Assembly (NCBI GenBank): GCA_030683105.1
Contig: JAUXMZ010000069.1
Location: 1 to 64,000 of the forward strand
Direction of reading: 5' to 3'
DNA length: 64,000 nucleotides
Source: Burkholderiales bacterium
GTDB lineage: Bacteria; Pseudomonadota; Gammaproteobacteria; Burkholderiales; SG8-41
The notes beneath the pieces were generated by a model that saw only the letters and a program-made list of their open reading frames with translations, made no database searches and was not told where the DNA came from. The position numbers and the translations under genes were made by a program. Every line of letters starts with the position of its first letter. Within the stretch, counting starts at the first letter, position 1. Below are positions 22,552-32,401 of the stretch, piece after piece.

Positions 22552-23499
22552 TTGGCTCAAAATATATCCGGCCAGCGCTGGCTTGACCCCGTCCTCGCCT
22601 GGTATTTCGTCAGCGTCTGGGGTTCGGGATTCATCGCGACCAAAATTGGTCTGCTGCATGCCGCACCCTTCACGTTTCTCACGCTCAGGTTCGCATTCGG
22701 CATCCTGTGCCTGATACCCATCATCATCATTTACCGGCCCCGCTGGCCCGGCTCACAGGCGGAATTCGGCCATGTTGTGGCCGCCGGGCTCTTGATGCAT
22801 GTAGTACATCTGGGCGGCAGCCATTACACGCAGTATCTCGGCATGTCCGCCGGCATCACCGCGTTGCTGCTTTCGGCGCAGCCGCTGCTGACCGCATTTA
22901 TCGCCGCGCGCTGGATGGGAGAGCTGCTTGTGCCCCGGCAGTGGCTGGGAATTCTGATCGGCCTGGCCGGGGTTACGCTGGTTGTCTGGCACAAGGTGGA
23001 CATCCACGAGGCGACAGCCGGCAGCCTGATTGCCGTGACGATTTCGCTTGCAGGCGTAACCGCCGGCACGCTCTATCAACGCACGTTCTGCCCCATGGTG
23101 GATCTGCGCTCGGCATCGTTGATACAATTCATTGCAGCCATTGCCGTTCTCGCACCGCTCGCTTTCATAGTCGAGGACGTGAGTGTGGACTGGTCATGGG
23201 CGCTTGCCGGATCCATCGTATTTCTCGTGATCGGAGCGTCAATATTCGCAGTGAGTGCGCTGCATACGCTGATGCGCCGCGGCCAGGCGACGCGGGTAAC
23301 CAGCCTTCTTTACCTCACACCGATATTCGCCGTGCTGCTTGAGCTCATGTTGTTCGGGGTGGTGCCGACCGCCACAAGCATAGTCGGTATCGTCGTGACC
23401 TGTTTCGGGGTTGCGATGGTTGCGTGGAATACCTCCCGCTCCGCGCCTTGCCGTGCACAAAAAAAACGGCCAGCGCCTTTCAACGCGGGCCGCTCTTGA
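22552..23499 (+). CDS. DMT-superfamily (EamA) transporter
   Basis: The 315-residue protein has ten predicted membrane helices in two EamA repeats: WYFVSVWGSGFIATKIGLL at the start of the first and VTISLAGVTAGTLYQRTF at the start of the second. Such proteins export small metabolites or amino acids; the substrate is unknown. The start is probably TTG 22552, because an in-frame stop lies just upstream and no ATG occurs before the first helix. It converges with the SWIB gene. Confidence 0.88.
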   Translation: MAQNISGQRWLDPVLAWYFVSVWGSGFIATKIGLLHAAPFTFLTLRFAFGILCLIPIIIIYRPRWPGSQAEFGHVVAAGLLMHVVHLGGSHYTQYLGMSAGITALLLSAQPLLTAFIAARWMGELLVPRQWLGILIGLAGVTLVVWHKVDIHEATAGSLIAVTISLAGVTAGTLYQRTFCPMVDLRSASLIQFIAAIAVLAPLAFIVEDVSVDWSWALAGSIVFLVIGASIFAVSALHTLMRRGQATRVTSLLYLTPIFAVLLELMLFGVVPTATSIVGIVVTCFGVAMVAWNTSRSAPCRAQKKRPAPFNAGRS

Positions 23500-23511
23500 G
23501 GTATAAAAATA

Positions 23512-23823
23512 CTAGCTCAGGTGCTTACTGACCAATTTGGTCATCTCGAACATCGACACTTGCTTCTTACCGCCGAAAATCGGTTTCAGTTTGTCGTCGG
23601 CATTAATGTTGCGGCGGTTCTTCGCATCTTGCAGACCGTGTTTCTTGATGTAGGCCCAGATTTTTTTGGTGACTTCCGTACGCGGCATGGGATTATTCCC
23701 TATGACCGCACCCAGATCGGCGCTCACTTTCATTGGTTTCATGAACGCAGCGTTGGGCTTACGCTTTACGGCGCTCTTCTTTTTTGCAGCAGGTTTCTTG
23801 GTGGTCTTTTTCTTCACAGCCAT
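23512..23823 (-). CDS. SWIB/MDM2-domain DNA-associated protein
   Basis: The 103-residue protein has a Lys/Ala-rich tail (MAVKKKTTKKPAAKKKSAVK) and then a SWIB domain (FMKPMKVSADLGAVIG, MPRTEVTKKIWAYIKKHGLQ, NRRNINADDKLKPIF, VSMFEMTKLVSKHL). SWIB is known from eukaryotic chromatin remodellers and from chlamydial and some proteobacterial proteins, where it may act in chromosome condensation or with topoisomerase. I start at ATG 23823 (GGGAG ribosome site 7 bases upstream). Confidence 0.92.
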   Translation of the reverse strand: MAVKKKTTKKPAAKKKSAVKRKPNAAFMKPMKVSADLGAVIGNNPMPRTEVTKKIWAYIKKHGLQDAKNRRNINADDKLKPIFGGKKQVSMFEMTKLVSKHLS

Positions 23824-24413
23824 TGAATATCTCCCGTTAGTGATGTGATGAACAGTTATGGATGCGCGGTCGGTTTTCCTTGCCATATCGGATGGCACGG
23901 TGACAAGAGGATGCCGAGGAGAAACACTCTTGTCAATCTCTTTCATCATCCCGGTCTCCCGGTATTTTGGCTCACCGCCCCTCTGCGAAAGCGCTCCATC
24001 AGCACTTCGAGTCCGGATTGTCCGTCCGGTCACCGACGATGCACAGCACCTGCAGTACGAAATGGCGCAACTTGAGTGGCGACCGCTGCAAACTGCCCGC
24101 GCACAAGAGCAACAGAAAATCAAAGGGCTAGTCGCTATAGTTGAGGCGAAGACCGGCTTCCCTATCTTGCCCAATGCCAGGGTTGACCCCGTATCCTGCT
24201 GCGAAGACCAGCACCGCAATTATTACGCTCGCGCGCACGAAGCCCGGCGCGGCCGGATCGTTGCAAAATTACCACTGGATTTCCTGGGGAAGGCAGTTAT
24301 CGGTAACCGCGGCCGCGTGCCAGGGTGGGGTCGTCTGTGTCCGGGCCGTCCATTCCGTTGACTGCCCGGCATGTTTCAGGCTTGGCGCCCGGCGCAGGAT
24401 TACCGGACGGGCT
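23824..24413. other. 590-bp gap without a convincing gene
   Basis: Reading frames here on both strands give low-complexity or Cys/Arg-rich products with no family resemblance and no ribosome sites. GC content is like the neighbours. It lies between two minus-strand genes, SWIB and msrA, and should contain the SWIB promoter; a decayed gene is possible but none can be named. Confidence 0.6.
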
Positions 24414-24974
24414 CTAAACAGTCTTCTTTACCTTGGCCGCGAAGCTTTTGCGAAATTTCAGTATTTTGGTTGCCACCACGGCGCGACAGTACGGCTGATA
24501 CGGATTGCGATCGAAGTACTCCTGGTGATAATCCTCGGCCACGTAGAACGCAGACGCAGGCGTGACCTCGGTCACAACCGGATCTTTCCATTGCCCGGCG
24601 AGATCGGTAATCACCTGCCCGGCAACCGCCTGTTGCTCCGGTGTATGGTAGAAAATAGCGGATCGATACTGCGTTCCAACGTCGTTCCCCTGGAAATTCA
24701 GCGTAGTCGGATCGTGGATTACGAAAAACACCTCGAGGATTTCACGGAACGTGATTACGCTCTGATTGAACGTGATCTGCACGACTTCTGCGTGGCCCGA
24801 CTCGCCACCGCATACCTGTTCGTATGTGGGATGGGCGTTCTTCCCCCCCATGTAGCCCGATTCGACCGACTCGACGCCGTTCAACTCGTCGAATACAGCC
24901 TCCAAGCACCAAAAACAGCCTCCGCCCAGCGTCGCGATTTCCCGGCCGTCCTGTGCGCTATCGGTTTGTTGCAT
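24414..24974 (-). CDS. msrA: Peptide methionine sulfoxide reductase MsrA (cytosolic)
   Basis: The 186-residue enzyme reduces methionine-S-sulfoxide. It has the active-site GGGCFWCLEAVF (catalytic Cys at about residue 20), GYMGGKNAHPTYEQVCGGES, GTQYRSAIFYH and the FYVAEDYHQEYF block. No signal peptide is present, so it acts in the cytosol. A second msrA with a signal peptide starts 266 bp away in the opposite direction. Confidence 0.95.
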   Translation of the reverse strand: MQQTDSAQDGREIATLGGGCFWCLEAVFDELNGVESVESGYMGGKNAHPTYEQVCGGESGHAEVVQITFNQSVITFREILEVFFVIHDPTTLNFQGNDVGTQYRSAIFYHTPEQQAVAGQVITDLAGQWKDPVVTEVTPASAFYVAEDYHQEYFDRNPYQPYCRAVVATKILKFRKSFAAKVKKTV

Positions 24975-25239
24975 GACATTTATCCTCGGTGAATACTAAC
25001 AGTCCGGTTTGTCAGTCTGCGCCAACGCGCCCTCCAATGCCGCATATTGGACATATTGGTCGCAAATTCCTCCGCTGGGTTTATCGGCGTTTTGGAGCGC
25101 GAATTATCCGCTATACTGAATCAAGTTGCATCCGGTCAACAACCTCTCAAGCATCCCCGTATGTAAGTTTCCCCGGAGAACTGCGACCAAGTGGTCGTCA
25201 GGGCAGGTTTAGCCCCTGATCTACCAAGGAGATAAAGCG

Positions 25240-25872
25240 ATGCCTACCATCCGCGTCTTGTTGATGTATCTTGTGTCGGGCACGTTGTGCCTTGCATTAA
25301 CCGCACAGGCCCAGACGCCAAACCCGGCATCGGGCAGTGCTGCAAGCGCCAAAGCAATCTTCGCCGGCGGCTGCTTCTGGTGCGTGGAGGAAGCCTACGA
25401 CAAAGTGCCCGGGGTCATTTCCACCACGTCCGGATACGTTGGCGGACAAACCAAGAATCCGACTTATGAGCAAGTCTCGACGGGACGCACCGGTCACGCG
25501 GAAGCGGTGCAGGTCGTATACGACCCCGTCAAGGTGAGTTACGAGAAACTGCTCGATGTGTTCTGGCGCAATATCGATCCTACGCAGCGCGATGCGCAAT
25601 TTTGCGACCATGGTTCGCCGTACCGCTCCGGCATTTTCTACATCGACGAAACGCAAATGAAGCTCGCGGTGACGTCAAAGACGGCGCTCGTGAAATCAAA
25701 ACCGTTCAAGGGCGAGATCGTCACCGAGATCACGAAAGCGACCGAGTTTTACCCCGCTGAAGACTATCACCAGGGCTACCACCAGAAGAACCCGATACGC
25801 TACAAGTTCTACAAGACTGGATGCGGCCGTGAAGCCCGGCTCAAGGAGTTGTGGGGCAACCCCAGGGATTAG
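25240..25872 (+). CDS. msrA: Exported peptide methionine sulfoxide reductase MsrA
   Basis: This 210-residue MsrA begins with a signal peptide (LLMYLVSGTLCLALTAQAQ, cleavage near residue 25), then AGGCFWCVEEAYDKVPGV, GYVGGQTKNPTYEQVSTGRT, SPYRSGIFYID and FYPAEDYHQGYH. It should repair oxidised methionines in envelope proteins. It is clearly a paralogue, not a recent copy, of the cytosolic MsrA. An AAGGAG ribosome site lies 8 bases before ATG 25240. The FAD oxidoreductase gene follows 20 bases after its stop. Confidence 0.94.
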   Translation: MPTIRVLLMYLVSGTLCLALTAQAQTPNPASGSAASAKAIFAGGCFWCVEEAYDKVPGVISTTSGYVGGQTKNPTYEQVSTGRTGHAEAVQVVYDPVKVSYEKLLDVFWRNIDPTQRDAQFCDHGSPYRSGIFYIDETQMKLAVTSKTALVKSKPFKGEIVTEITKATEFYPAEDYHQGYHQKNPIRYKFYKTGCGREARLKELWGNPRD

Positions 25873-25892
25873 CACCGCCCTCCGACTCTCCC

Positions 25893-27011
25893 GTGAAGCG
25901 CTTATTGCTGCTCGGTGGCGGCCACAGCCACGTCGAGGTGATACGCCGGCTCGGCCTGCAGCCTCCGCGCGATACCCGGATCGTTCTGGCCAGCCCGGAT
26001 CGTTACACGCCTTATTCCGGCATGCTGCCGGGATTCGTTGCGGGACACTACGATTTTCATGGCTGCCATATCGATCTTGAACGGCTGTGCAAGACTGCCG
26101 GCGTGGAATTTCGCGAATGCCATGCCGTGGGTATAGACCCTGCAGCAAATCGCGTGGACTGCAGCGATGGCAGCGCGCTCGATTTCGACGTGCTGTCGAT
26201 CAATATCGGTTCCACCCCCGCAGCACACGACGTTCCCGGCGCTCTGGACCATGCGATCCGCGTTAAACCGGTTTCGACTTTCATCAACACATGGAACAGC
26301 ATACTCGAAGCGGGTAAACACGACGGCGCGCCACTGCGCATCGCAGTGGTGGGTGGCGGGGCCGGCGGCATGGAACTGGCCCTGGCCATGCACTTTCGCA
26401 TGCTTGCCGGTAACCGGACAGCCGCCATCCATTTATTCACCGACACGCCGACCATATTACCCAGCCATTCCTCGGGAGTGCGGCGCATATTCGAACGCGT
26501 CCTCGAAAAACGCGGCATCGCAGTCCATCCCCGCAGCAAAATCATCAAGATCGAACGTGGCGTATTGTTTCCTGAGTCGGGCGAGCCTTTTCACGCCGAG
26601 CACATAGTCTGGGCGACAGCAGCGAGCGCCCCCGGATGGATAGCCGCGAGCGGCATCCAGACTGACGAGCGCGGATTTGTCGCCGTCAACGACGCCCTGC
26701 AGTCACTGTCGCATCCCCGCATCTTCGCCGCGGGGGATATTGCCGGAATGGTAAATCATCCGCGCCCGAAATCGGGCGTTTATGCCGTGCGCCAGGGGCC
26801 GCCGCTGGCTGAAAATCTGCAGAGGGCGCTTTCCGGAAAACCGCTGATTGCATACACACCACAGAAAATCGCGCTTGCGCTGATCAGCACCGGCGACAAA
26901 TACGCAGTGGCCGTTTATGGCGTGATCGTGCTGGAAGGAAAATGGGTGTGGCGCTGGAAAGACTACATCGATCGTCGTTTTGTGGCGGCGTATCGAGCCG
27001 ATGCTCGCTGA
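25893..27011 (+). CDS. FAD-dependent NADH-dehydrogenase-like oxidoreductase
   Basis: The protein (372 residues from GTG 25893) has an N-terminal FAD loop LLLLGGGHSHVEVIRRLG, a central NAD(P)H site IAVVGGGAGGMELALAMH and the second FAD motif RIFAAGDIAGM. The GGGHSHVEVI start and the overall order match the oxidoreductase domain that in other bacteria is fused N-terminally to SelD; here it stands alone with no SelD domain. It probably passes electrons to a quinone or another acceptor. A GTG at 25851 is an alternative start but overlaps msrA. It converges with tyrS. Confidence 0.85.
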   Translation: MKRLLLLGGGHSHVEVIRRLGLQPPRDTRIVLASPDRYTPYSGMLPGFVAGHYDFHGCHIDLERLCKTAGVEFRECHAVGIDPAANRVDCSDGSALDFDVLSINIGSTPAAHDVPGALDHAIRVKPVSTFINTWNSILEAGKHDGAPLRIAVVGGGAGGMELALAMHFRMLAGNRTAAIHLFTDTPTILPSHSSGVRRIFERVLEKRGIAVHPRSKIIKIERGVLFPESGEPFHAEHIVWATAASAPGWIAASGIQTDERGFVAVNDALQSLSHPRIFAAGDIAGMVNHPRPKSGVYAVRQGPPLAENLQRALSGKPLIAYTPQKIALALISTGDKYAVAVYGVIVLEGKWVWRWKDYIDRRFVAAYRADAR

Positions 27012-27036
27012 GGGGAAAAACCTCACCCCTGCATAA

Positions 27037-28236
27037 TCAGGCGATGGTCACCCGCGCGAATTTGCGCTTGCCCACCTGCAGCACAAACGGTCCGCCCTTG
27101 CCCAATACCAGCGTCCGGTCACCAAGTTTGACGCCGTCGAGCTTGACCCCGCCTTGTTCGATCATGCGCAGCGCCTCGGATGTGCTGGCGGTCAAACCCG
27201 CCTGTTTGAGCACCTGCGCAATGGCGAGGCCATCGCCATCGGGGCTCAGGCTGACTTCGGGAATATTCTCGGGCACCTCGCCCTGCCGAAAACGCGCCTC
27301 GAAATCGGCCAGCGCCGCCAGCGCCGCTGCCTTGCTGTGAAAACGAGTGACGATTTCCTGCGCAAACGCGACCTTGATGTCACGGGGGTTGCGACCCTGG
27401 GCAACCTCCTGACGCCATGTGCGTATGGTTTCCAGGGTTTCAAACGACAGCAGTTCGATATAACGCCACATCAGCGTGTCCGAAATCGACATCAGTTTGC
27501 CGAACATATCATTGGGCGGCTCATTGATACCGACATAATTGCCCAGTGATTTTGACATTTTGCCGATACCGTCCAGTCCCTCCAGCAGCGGCATGGTGAG
27601 TATGCACTGGGGCGGCTGGCCAAAATGTTTTTGCAGCTCCCGCCCCATCAGCAGATTGAATTTCTGGTCGGTGCCTCCCAGTTCGATGTCGCTTTTCAGC
27701 GCCACCGAATCGTAGCCCTGCACCAGGGGATAGAGAAACTCGTGGATCGCGATCGGCTGGTTTCCCTTATAGCGTTTGCTGAAGTCGTCGCGCTCGAGCA
27801 TGCGTGCCACGGTATGAGTGGCCGCAAGCCGGATGGTGTCCGCGGCACTCATCTTGTCCATCCAGGACGAGTTGAACACGACCTCGGTTTTGTCGCGGTC
27901 CAGTATCTTGAACACCTGCTCGGTATAGGTGAGCGCGTTTTTTGCCACTTCTACGCTGGTGAGCGGCGGCCGCGTCACGTTCTTGCCGGTAGGATCGCCG
28001 ATCATGCCGGTGAAATCGCCAATCAGGAACAAGACATGATGGCCGAGATCCTGGAACTGTCTGAGCTTATTGATCAGGACCGTATGTCCGAGATGCAGAT
28101 CCGGGGCCGTAGGATCAAAACCGGCCTTCACACGCTGCGGCCGCCCCGTTTTGAGTCTGTCCCTGAGTTCTGTTTCAATCAGCAGTTCGTCGCAACCGCG
28201 CTTGATAATCGCGAGTTGAGCGTCTAGCGATGCCAT
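27037..28236 (-). CDS. tyrS: Tyrosyl-tRNA synthetase
   Basis: The 399-residue class I synthetase has the HIGH-type motif HLGH (in [15 protein letters not shown], about residue 46), the KMSKS loop ([10 protein letters not shown]) and a C-terminal S4 RNA-binding domain ([12 protein letters not shown]). The long TyrRS type (TyrZ-like length) is usual in this group. I start at ATG 28236 ([14 protein letters not shown]). The gene diverges from the M23 peptidase; a TTTCACAATGTGAAA palindrome lies just upstream. Confidence 0.96.
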   Translation of the reverse strand: MASLDAQLAIIKRGCDELLIETELRDRLKTGRPQRVKAGFDPTAPDLHLGHTVLINKLRQFQDLGHHVLFLIGDFTGMIGDPTGKNVTRPPLTSVEVAKNALTYTEQVFKILDRDKTEVVFNSSWMDKMSAADTIRLAATHTVARMLERDDFSKRYKGNQPIAIHEFLYPLVQGYDSVALKSDIELGGTDQKFNLLMGRELQKHFGQPPQCILTMPLLEGLDGIGKMSKSLGNYVGINEPPNDMFGKLMSISDTLMWRYIELLSFETLETIRTWRQEVAQGRNPRDIKVAFAQEIVTRFHSKAAALAALADFEARFRQGEVPENIPEVSLSPDGDGLAIAQVLKQAGLTASTSEALRMIEQGGVKLDGVKLGDRTLVLGKGGPFVLQVGKRKFARVTIA

Positions 28237-28247
28237 GTTTTTATCTG

Positions 28248-28262
28248 TTTCACAATGTGAAA
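28248..28262. promoter_or_regulatory. TTTCACAATGTGAAA palindrome in the tyrS/M23 divergent promoter region
   Basis: The 15-bp palindrome (7-bp arms, one central base) lies 12 bases upstream of the tyrS start and 68 bases before the M23 gene start. Its first 13 bases also occur at about 47057-47069. The shape fits an operator, but no regulator can be named. Confidence 0.3.
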
Positions 28263-28329
28263 TATTGCAGTTTGTCATCGAGGAGGTTTCTGCTAAGCTT
28301 GCCCCGTTAAGAAATAACTCAGGGAAATC

Positions 28330-29646
28330 ATGCATCAAGCCCAAAGTGCGATTCTAGCGCAAAACCTGTTGCGGCTGGCCTTCACCAAAAAACTTGTCCG
28401 GCTGATCGCCGCCGCGGTACTGCCTTTTGTCGGGGTGGTCGCTGCCTTCGGCATTGCGCCCGATACCATCATTGAGCAACCGGCGGTCGTTCAGGTTATC
28501 GAACAGGTCACGCTGCCGGTTTTTGCTGCCCACAACAACCCCGAAGAGGCATTCTGGCGCGAAGAGCCTATTCAGCGCGGCGACACCGTGGCCAGCTTGC
28601 TTGCGCGTCTGCAGGTCGATGATCCCGTGGCCATCAAAAGCGTGCGCGGCTCGCGGGAGGCCAAGGCACTTTACCAACTGATGCCGGGACGCTCCCTCCG
28701 CGTCAAGACCACCGCCGACGGCAAGCTCCTCTCGCTGCGCTACCTCAACGGCAACAACCTGTTTTCCGCTGAGCGTGATGAGAACGGCTATGCGGTCAGC
28801 GAACAGCCGGTACAACTCGAACAGCGCACACAGATGGCCTCGGGAACGATCAGAAGTTCGCTGTTCGCCGCCACCGACGCCGCCAATCTTTCCGACGCGG
28901 TCGCAATCCAGATTGCCGACATTTTTTCCACTGATATCGATTTTCACAAAGATTTGCGCAAAGGCGACCGCTTTACCGTCGTCTATGAAGTGTTCTACCA
29001 CCTCGGGGACACGGTCAGAACCGGGCGGGTGCTGGCTGCGGAATTTATCAATCAAGGCAAAAGCTACCAGGCGCTCCATTTCCAGAATGCGGAAGGCAAT
29101 GGCGGTTATTACACACTCGAGGGGAAAAATATCCGCAAAGCCTTTCTCCGCTCGCCGATAGAATTTTCTCGCATCAGCTCGGGTTTCTCCAACGCCCGCT
29201 ATCACCCGGTTCTGAAGGAGTGGCGCGCGCATAAGGGCGTAGATTATGCCGCGCCCACTGGCACCCGCGTCAGAGTCACGGCTGACGGCGTGGTTGAATT
29301 TGCCGGAAGGCGGGGCGGCTATGGCAATCTTGTAGCAGTGCGGCATCAGTCCAAATTCACCACCTGGTACGGCCATCTGTCGGGCTTTGCCAAGGGCCTG
29401 CGCAAGGGCAGCCGCGTCAGTCAGAGCGATGTCATCGGATACGTCGGCGCAACCGGCCTGGCGACGGGCCCCCATCTGCATTATGAATTTCGCATCAATG
29501 ACGTGCATCAGAATCCGCTGCGCGTGGTAATGCCCACGGCACCGCCGATAACGGCGGATCAGAAGCCCGCGTTCGATGCCGTAGCACAGCCCATGGCCCA
29601 ACGCCTTGCCCTGCTGCGCGGGATCAATACAGCGCGCCTGGACTAG
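28330..29646 (+). CDS. M23 family murein endopeptidase (MepM-like)
   Basis: The 438-residue protein has a membrane anchor near residues 20-45, a LysM/OapA-like middle ([16 protein letters not shown]) and a C-terminal LytM domain with zinc motifs H-x3-D ([11 protein letters not shown], about 301-305) and HLHYEF (about 382-387). Both are complete, so it should cut peptide cross-links in the periplasm to allow wall growth. It starts divergently from tyrS and is followed after 9 bases by anmK, a cell-wall recycling gene, so the two likely form an operon. Confidence 0.93.
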   Translation: MHQAQSAILAQNLLRLAFTKKLVRLIAAAVLPFVGVVAAFGIAPDTIIEQPAVVQVIEQVTLPVFAAHNNPEEAFWREEPIQRGDTVASLLARLQVDDPVAIKSVRGSREAKALYQLMPGRSLRVKTTADGKLLSLRYLNGNNLFSAERDENGYAVSEQPVQLEQRTQMASGTIRSSLFAATDAANLSDAVAIQIADIFSTDIDFHKDLRKGDRFTVVYEVFYHLGDTVRTGRVLAAEFINQGKSYQALHFQNAEGNGGYYTLEGKNIRKAFLRSPIEFSRISSGFSNARYHPVLKEWRAHKGVDYAAPTGTRVRVTADGVVEFAGRRGGYGNLVAVRHQSKFTTWYGHLSGFAKGLRKGSRVSQSDVIGYVGATGLATGPHLHYEFRINDVHQNPLRVVMPTAPPITADQKPAFDAVAQPMAQRLALLRGINTARLD

Positions 29647-29655
29647 TTCTGCCCC

Positions 29656-30747
29656 ATGCCCGAACTCTATGTCGGGTTGATGTCCGGCACCAGCCTCGAC
29701 GGGATTGATGCCGCACTTGCTGAGTTGAGCGGCGGGAAGATGCGCCTGCTGCACAGCCACTACCAGCCCCTCCAGCCGCAATTGCGCGAAAATCTGCTGG
29801 CGCTCCAGGACGAGGCGCGAGATGAGTTGCGCCGCGCCGCACTGGCAGCCAACCAGCTCTCGCATGCCTACGCGGCGGCAATCCGGACATTGCTCGCCCA
29901 GGCGGAAATTCCGCCGGACAAGATCACCGCGATCGGCTGTCACGGGCAGACCGTGCGTCACCAGCCCGCTTCGGGTTATACCGTGCAACTGGTAAATGGC
30001 GCATTACTCGCGGAACTCTCCGGGATTACTGTCGTGTGTGATTTTCGCAGCCGCGATATTGCCGCCGGCGGTCAGGGTGCGCCGCTGGTCCCCGCTTTCC
30101 ATCATGAGCTTTTCCACGACGCAAGCCGCCACCGGGTCATCGTCAATATCGGCGGTATCGCGAACGTGACCAATTTGTCGCCGGACGGCATAGTTACCGG
30201 CTTCGACTGCGGACCCGGCAACCTGCTGCTGGATGCCTGGATCATGGACAATCAGGGAAAGTCCTTCGACCAGAACGGCATGTGGGCGGCCCAGGGCACG
30301 ATCCTGCCCGAGTTGCTCGAAGCACTGCTGGCCCACGACTTTTTCAGGCTTCCGCCACCGAAAAGCACCGGGCGTGAAACCTTCAATCTCGCGTGGCTCA
30401 AGCGCACCTGCTCCGGCACCGAAGCTGCCATCGACGTTCAGGCGACGTTGCTTGAGCTGACCGCAGCCAGCATTTCGCGGGCCATCGCCGCTCATTGCCA
30501 CGGCGCGGCCGAGATCTTTGTGTGTGGCGGCGGGGCACGCAATCAGGCACTGGTCAGCCGGTTACAAGAGCTGTTACCGGGCACAAAGGTTGATGTCACC
30601 GATGTGATGGGCGTCGATGCGGAATGGCTGGAAGCACTGGCGTTTGCCTGGCTCGCGCACCAGACGATGAATGGCAAACCCGGCAATCTGCCGGCCGCAA
30701 CCGGCGCCAGGGGCCCACGGGTGCTGGGCGCAATCTACCCGTCGTAA
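29656..30747 (+). CDS. anmK: Anhydro-N-acetylmuramic acid kinase
   Basis: AnmK phosphorylates and hydrolyses 1,6-anhydro-MurNAc to MurNAc-6-P in cell-wall recycling. The 363-residue protein has LYVGLMSGTSLDGIDAALAE (the ATP loop), GCHGQTVRHQP, VNIGGIANVTNLS, FDCGPGNLLLDAW and CGGGARNQAL. It lies 9 bp after the M23 endopeptidase gene. A bidirectional terminator follows its stop. Confidence 0.96.
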   Translation: MPELYVGLMSGTSLDGIDAALAELSGGKMRLLHSHYQPLQPQLRENLLALQDEARDELRRAALAANQLSHAYAAAIRTLLAQAEIPPDKITAIGCHGQTVRHQPASGYTVQLVNGALLAELSGITVVCDFRSRDIAAGGQGAPLVPAFHHELFHDASRHRVIVNIGGIANVTNLSPDGIVTGFDCGPGNLLLDAWIMDNQGKSFDQNGMWAAQGTILPELLEALLAHDFFRLPPPKSTGRETFNLAWLKRTCSGTEAAIDVQATLLELTAASISRAIAAHCHGAAEIFVCGGGARNQALVSRLQELLPGTKVDVTDVMGVDAEWLEALAFAWLAHQTMNGKPGNLPAATGARGPRVLGAIYPS

Positions 30748-30755
30748 GAAAAAAA

Positions 30756-30775
30756 ACGGGAGCCAGGGCTCCCGT
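30756..30775. terminator. Bidirectional terminator between anmK and erpA
   Basis: ACGGGAGC pairs with GCTCCCGT around CAGG. The stem is flanked by A-runs on the left and TCTTTC on the right, so it can end anmK on the plus strand and erpA on the minus strand, two convergent genes. Confidence 0.85.
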
Positions 30776-30795
30776 CTTTCCAGCATAAATCGCGA

Positions 30796-31146
30796 TTAAG
30801 AAGAGAACGAAGAGCCGCAGCCGCAGGTGGACGTTGCGTTCGGATTCTTGATCACGAACTGCGCGCCTTCAATGCCTTCCTGGTAGTCGATTTCAGCACC
30901 CGACAGATACTGCAGGCTCATCGGGTCGATCAGCAGCGTAACGCCACTCTTTTGCATCGCAGTGTCGTCTTCATTGGTGATTTCGTCGAACGTAAATCCA
31001 TATTGAAATCCTGAGCAGCCGCCACCGGTCACGAACACGCGCAACTTGAGCTCGGTATTGCCTTCCTCATTGATCAACTGTTTCACTTTGTTCGCCGCGT
31101 TGTCCGTGAACACCAGCGGATCCGGCATTTCAGTCACTGCATTCAT
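30796..31146 (-). CDS. erpA: Iron-sulfur cluster insertion protein ErpA
   Basis: The 116-residue A-type carrier has the three conserved cysteines ([11 protein letters not shown] and TCGCGSSF at the C-terminus) and the family N-terminus [16 protein letters not shown]. It delivers Fe-S clusters to apoproteins, including those for respiration and isoprenoid synthesis. It is the last gene of a run argC-DUF6776-bactofilin-erpA read on the minus strand. Confidence 0.95.
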   Translation of the reverse strand: MNAVTEMPDPLVFTDNAANKVKQLINEEGNTELKLRVFVTGGGCSGFQYGFTFDEITNEDDTAMQKSGVTLLIDPMSLQYLSGAEIDYQEGIEGAQFVIKNPNATSTCGCGSSFSS

Positions 31147-31225
31147 TTCATGCTCCTAATACAAAATATTCGATAGGGTATCCGGCTCAAGGATCCGGAT
31201 CAGGCCCATTTCCTGTCATCAGCAC

Positions 31226-31633
31226 TCAATCCGCGGCAGCCGGTTTGAGCTTTACGATTTTTTCCGATTTGGCGTCTTCCTGGTAAACCAGCCGCCCCTG
31301 AACCACGGCTCCAAGCTGCATCTCCAGCGTCTTATAGTATACATCGCCTGTGACATTGGCTTTGGCCTGCAGTTCAACGTATTCGGCCGCATGCACCGGC
31401 CCTACGACAGTGCCATTAATAACCACGTGGGAGACGCGGATTTCGCCCTCTATTCGCGCCTGCTCCGACAGCACCACCGTGCCGGGCTTGGAATCGGCCG
31501 ACAACACATTGCCGCGCACGTGCCCGTCAACGCGCAAACCACCGACGAAGGCAATATTTCCTTCAATAACGGTGCCGGTGCCTATCAGGCAGTCGATGCT
31601 GTTCTGCGGTTTGGTACTCTTGTTTCCAAACAT
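31226..31633 (-). CDS. Bactofilin (polymer-forming cytoskeletal protein)
   Basis: The 135-residue protein has the bactofilin beta-helix core: LIGTGTVIEGNIAFVGGLRV, DGHVRGNV, ARIEGEIRVSHVVINGTVVG and GDVYYKTLEMQLGAVVQGRL. Bactofilins form membrane-associated filaments that position wall enzymes. It follows the DUF6776 gene by 12 bases and precedes erpA in a compact minus-strand group. Confidence 0.93.
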   Translation of the reverse strand: MFGNKSTKPQNSIDCLIGTGTVIEGNIAFVGGLRVDGHVRGNVLSADSKPGTVVLSEQARIEGEIRVSHVVINGTVVGPVHAAEYVELQAKANVTGDVYYKTLEMQLGAVVQGRLVYQEDAKSEKIVKLKPAAAD

Positions 31634-31645
31634 GATGCTGTCTCC

Positions 31646-32395
31646 TCAGGATATATTCACTGATTGCGTTAGTTTAGGCGCATTGCTGCCATTTTCAAAG
31701 ACCCTGACCTGCATGCCCTTTACCACGGCGTCCGGGGCAATCTTGAAAGTGCCCTCAATCCGCTGAAAAAACTTGAAATTAAGCTGATATTCCTTGGCGC
31801 TCCGATCCTGCTCGAGCGGCAGCGTCAGAACCGCCTTACGGTCGCCCTGCTCTATATTCAGGATAAACTGCAGGCTGCCCTGAAACTCTTTCAACCGCTG
31901 ACCGGTCTGCACCAGCAGCAGCCGGTAACGGTATTCACCGGGCAGCGTATCCTGCTGTAAACGGAAGCGGTTGATGGTGACCGCGTCGTTCCGACCGCTT
32001 GCCGGCATCAACGACTGGAAAAACGCGAGATCTTCCTTGAGCGTCGCGTTCTCGTTCGCGAATGATTTCACCTGCTTTTCGAGGTCGCCATAGGTTGCAC
32101 GCTCAATCTGCATCTGGCGTTCCGCATTCGTCACCCTGGACCGCAGTTCGGCGATCTCGTTCTGCTGGCTGTTGATCTTTTCCATGAATTTTTCCAACGT
32201 GCGATCCGCTTCCCGCTGGCGGAACCCGGCAAAATCCATTCCGTAGTCATAGGTCGAAACGACAATGCCGAATAAGAGGCCGCCGACTACGATGAGGCCC
32301 AGCCAGCGCAAGTACCACGGCACATGCGTGCGCACCATGACGCGTGGTGCCGAGATGCCAAACTTGCGCTGAATAAATTTCAGAAATTGCATCAA
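31646..32395 (-). CDS. DUF6776 family membrane-anchored coiled-coil protein
   Basis: The 249-residue protein has one membrane helix (LGLIVVGGLLFGIVVSTYDY, about 32-51), a coiled coil (about 60-125, heptads of EKFMEKINSQQNEIAELRSR type) and a C-terminal beta-rich domain (about 140-249). The layout matches DUF6776, found in proteobacteria beside bactofilin; the function is unknown. The 12-bp spacing suggests co-expression with bactofilin, so a role in envelope organisation is possible. Confidence 0.85.
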   Translation of the reverse strand: MMQFLKFIQRKFGISAPRVMVRTHVPWYLRWLGLIVVGGLLFGIVVSTYDYGMDFAGFRQREADRTLEKFMEKINSQQNEIAELRSRVTNAERQMQIERATYGDLEKQVKSFANENATLKEDLAFFQSLMPASGRNDAVTINRFRLQQDTLPGEYRYRLLLVQTGQRLKEFQGSLQFILNIEQGDRKAVLTLPLEQDRSAKEYQLNFKFFQRIEGTFKIAPDAVVKGMQVRVFENGSNAPKLTQSVNIS

Positions 32396-32401
32396 CCCGG
32401 C

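Noticed and set aside
23858..24361. A plus-strand frame in the 23.8-24.4 kb gap as a hidden gene
   Set aside because: The product shows no hydrophobic, catalytic or family pattern and no ribosome site; an overlapping second frame extends into msrA antisense.
28354..29988. A 544-codon minus-strand frame across the M23 and anmK genes
   Set aside because: Both genes on the plus strand have intact catalytic motifs; this frame is an antisense artefact of high GC.
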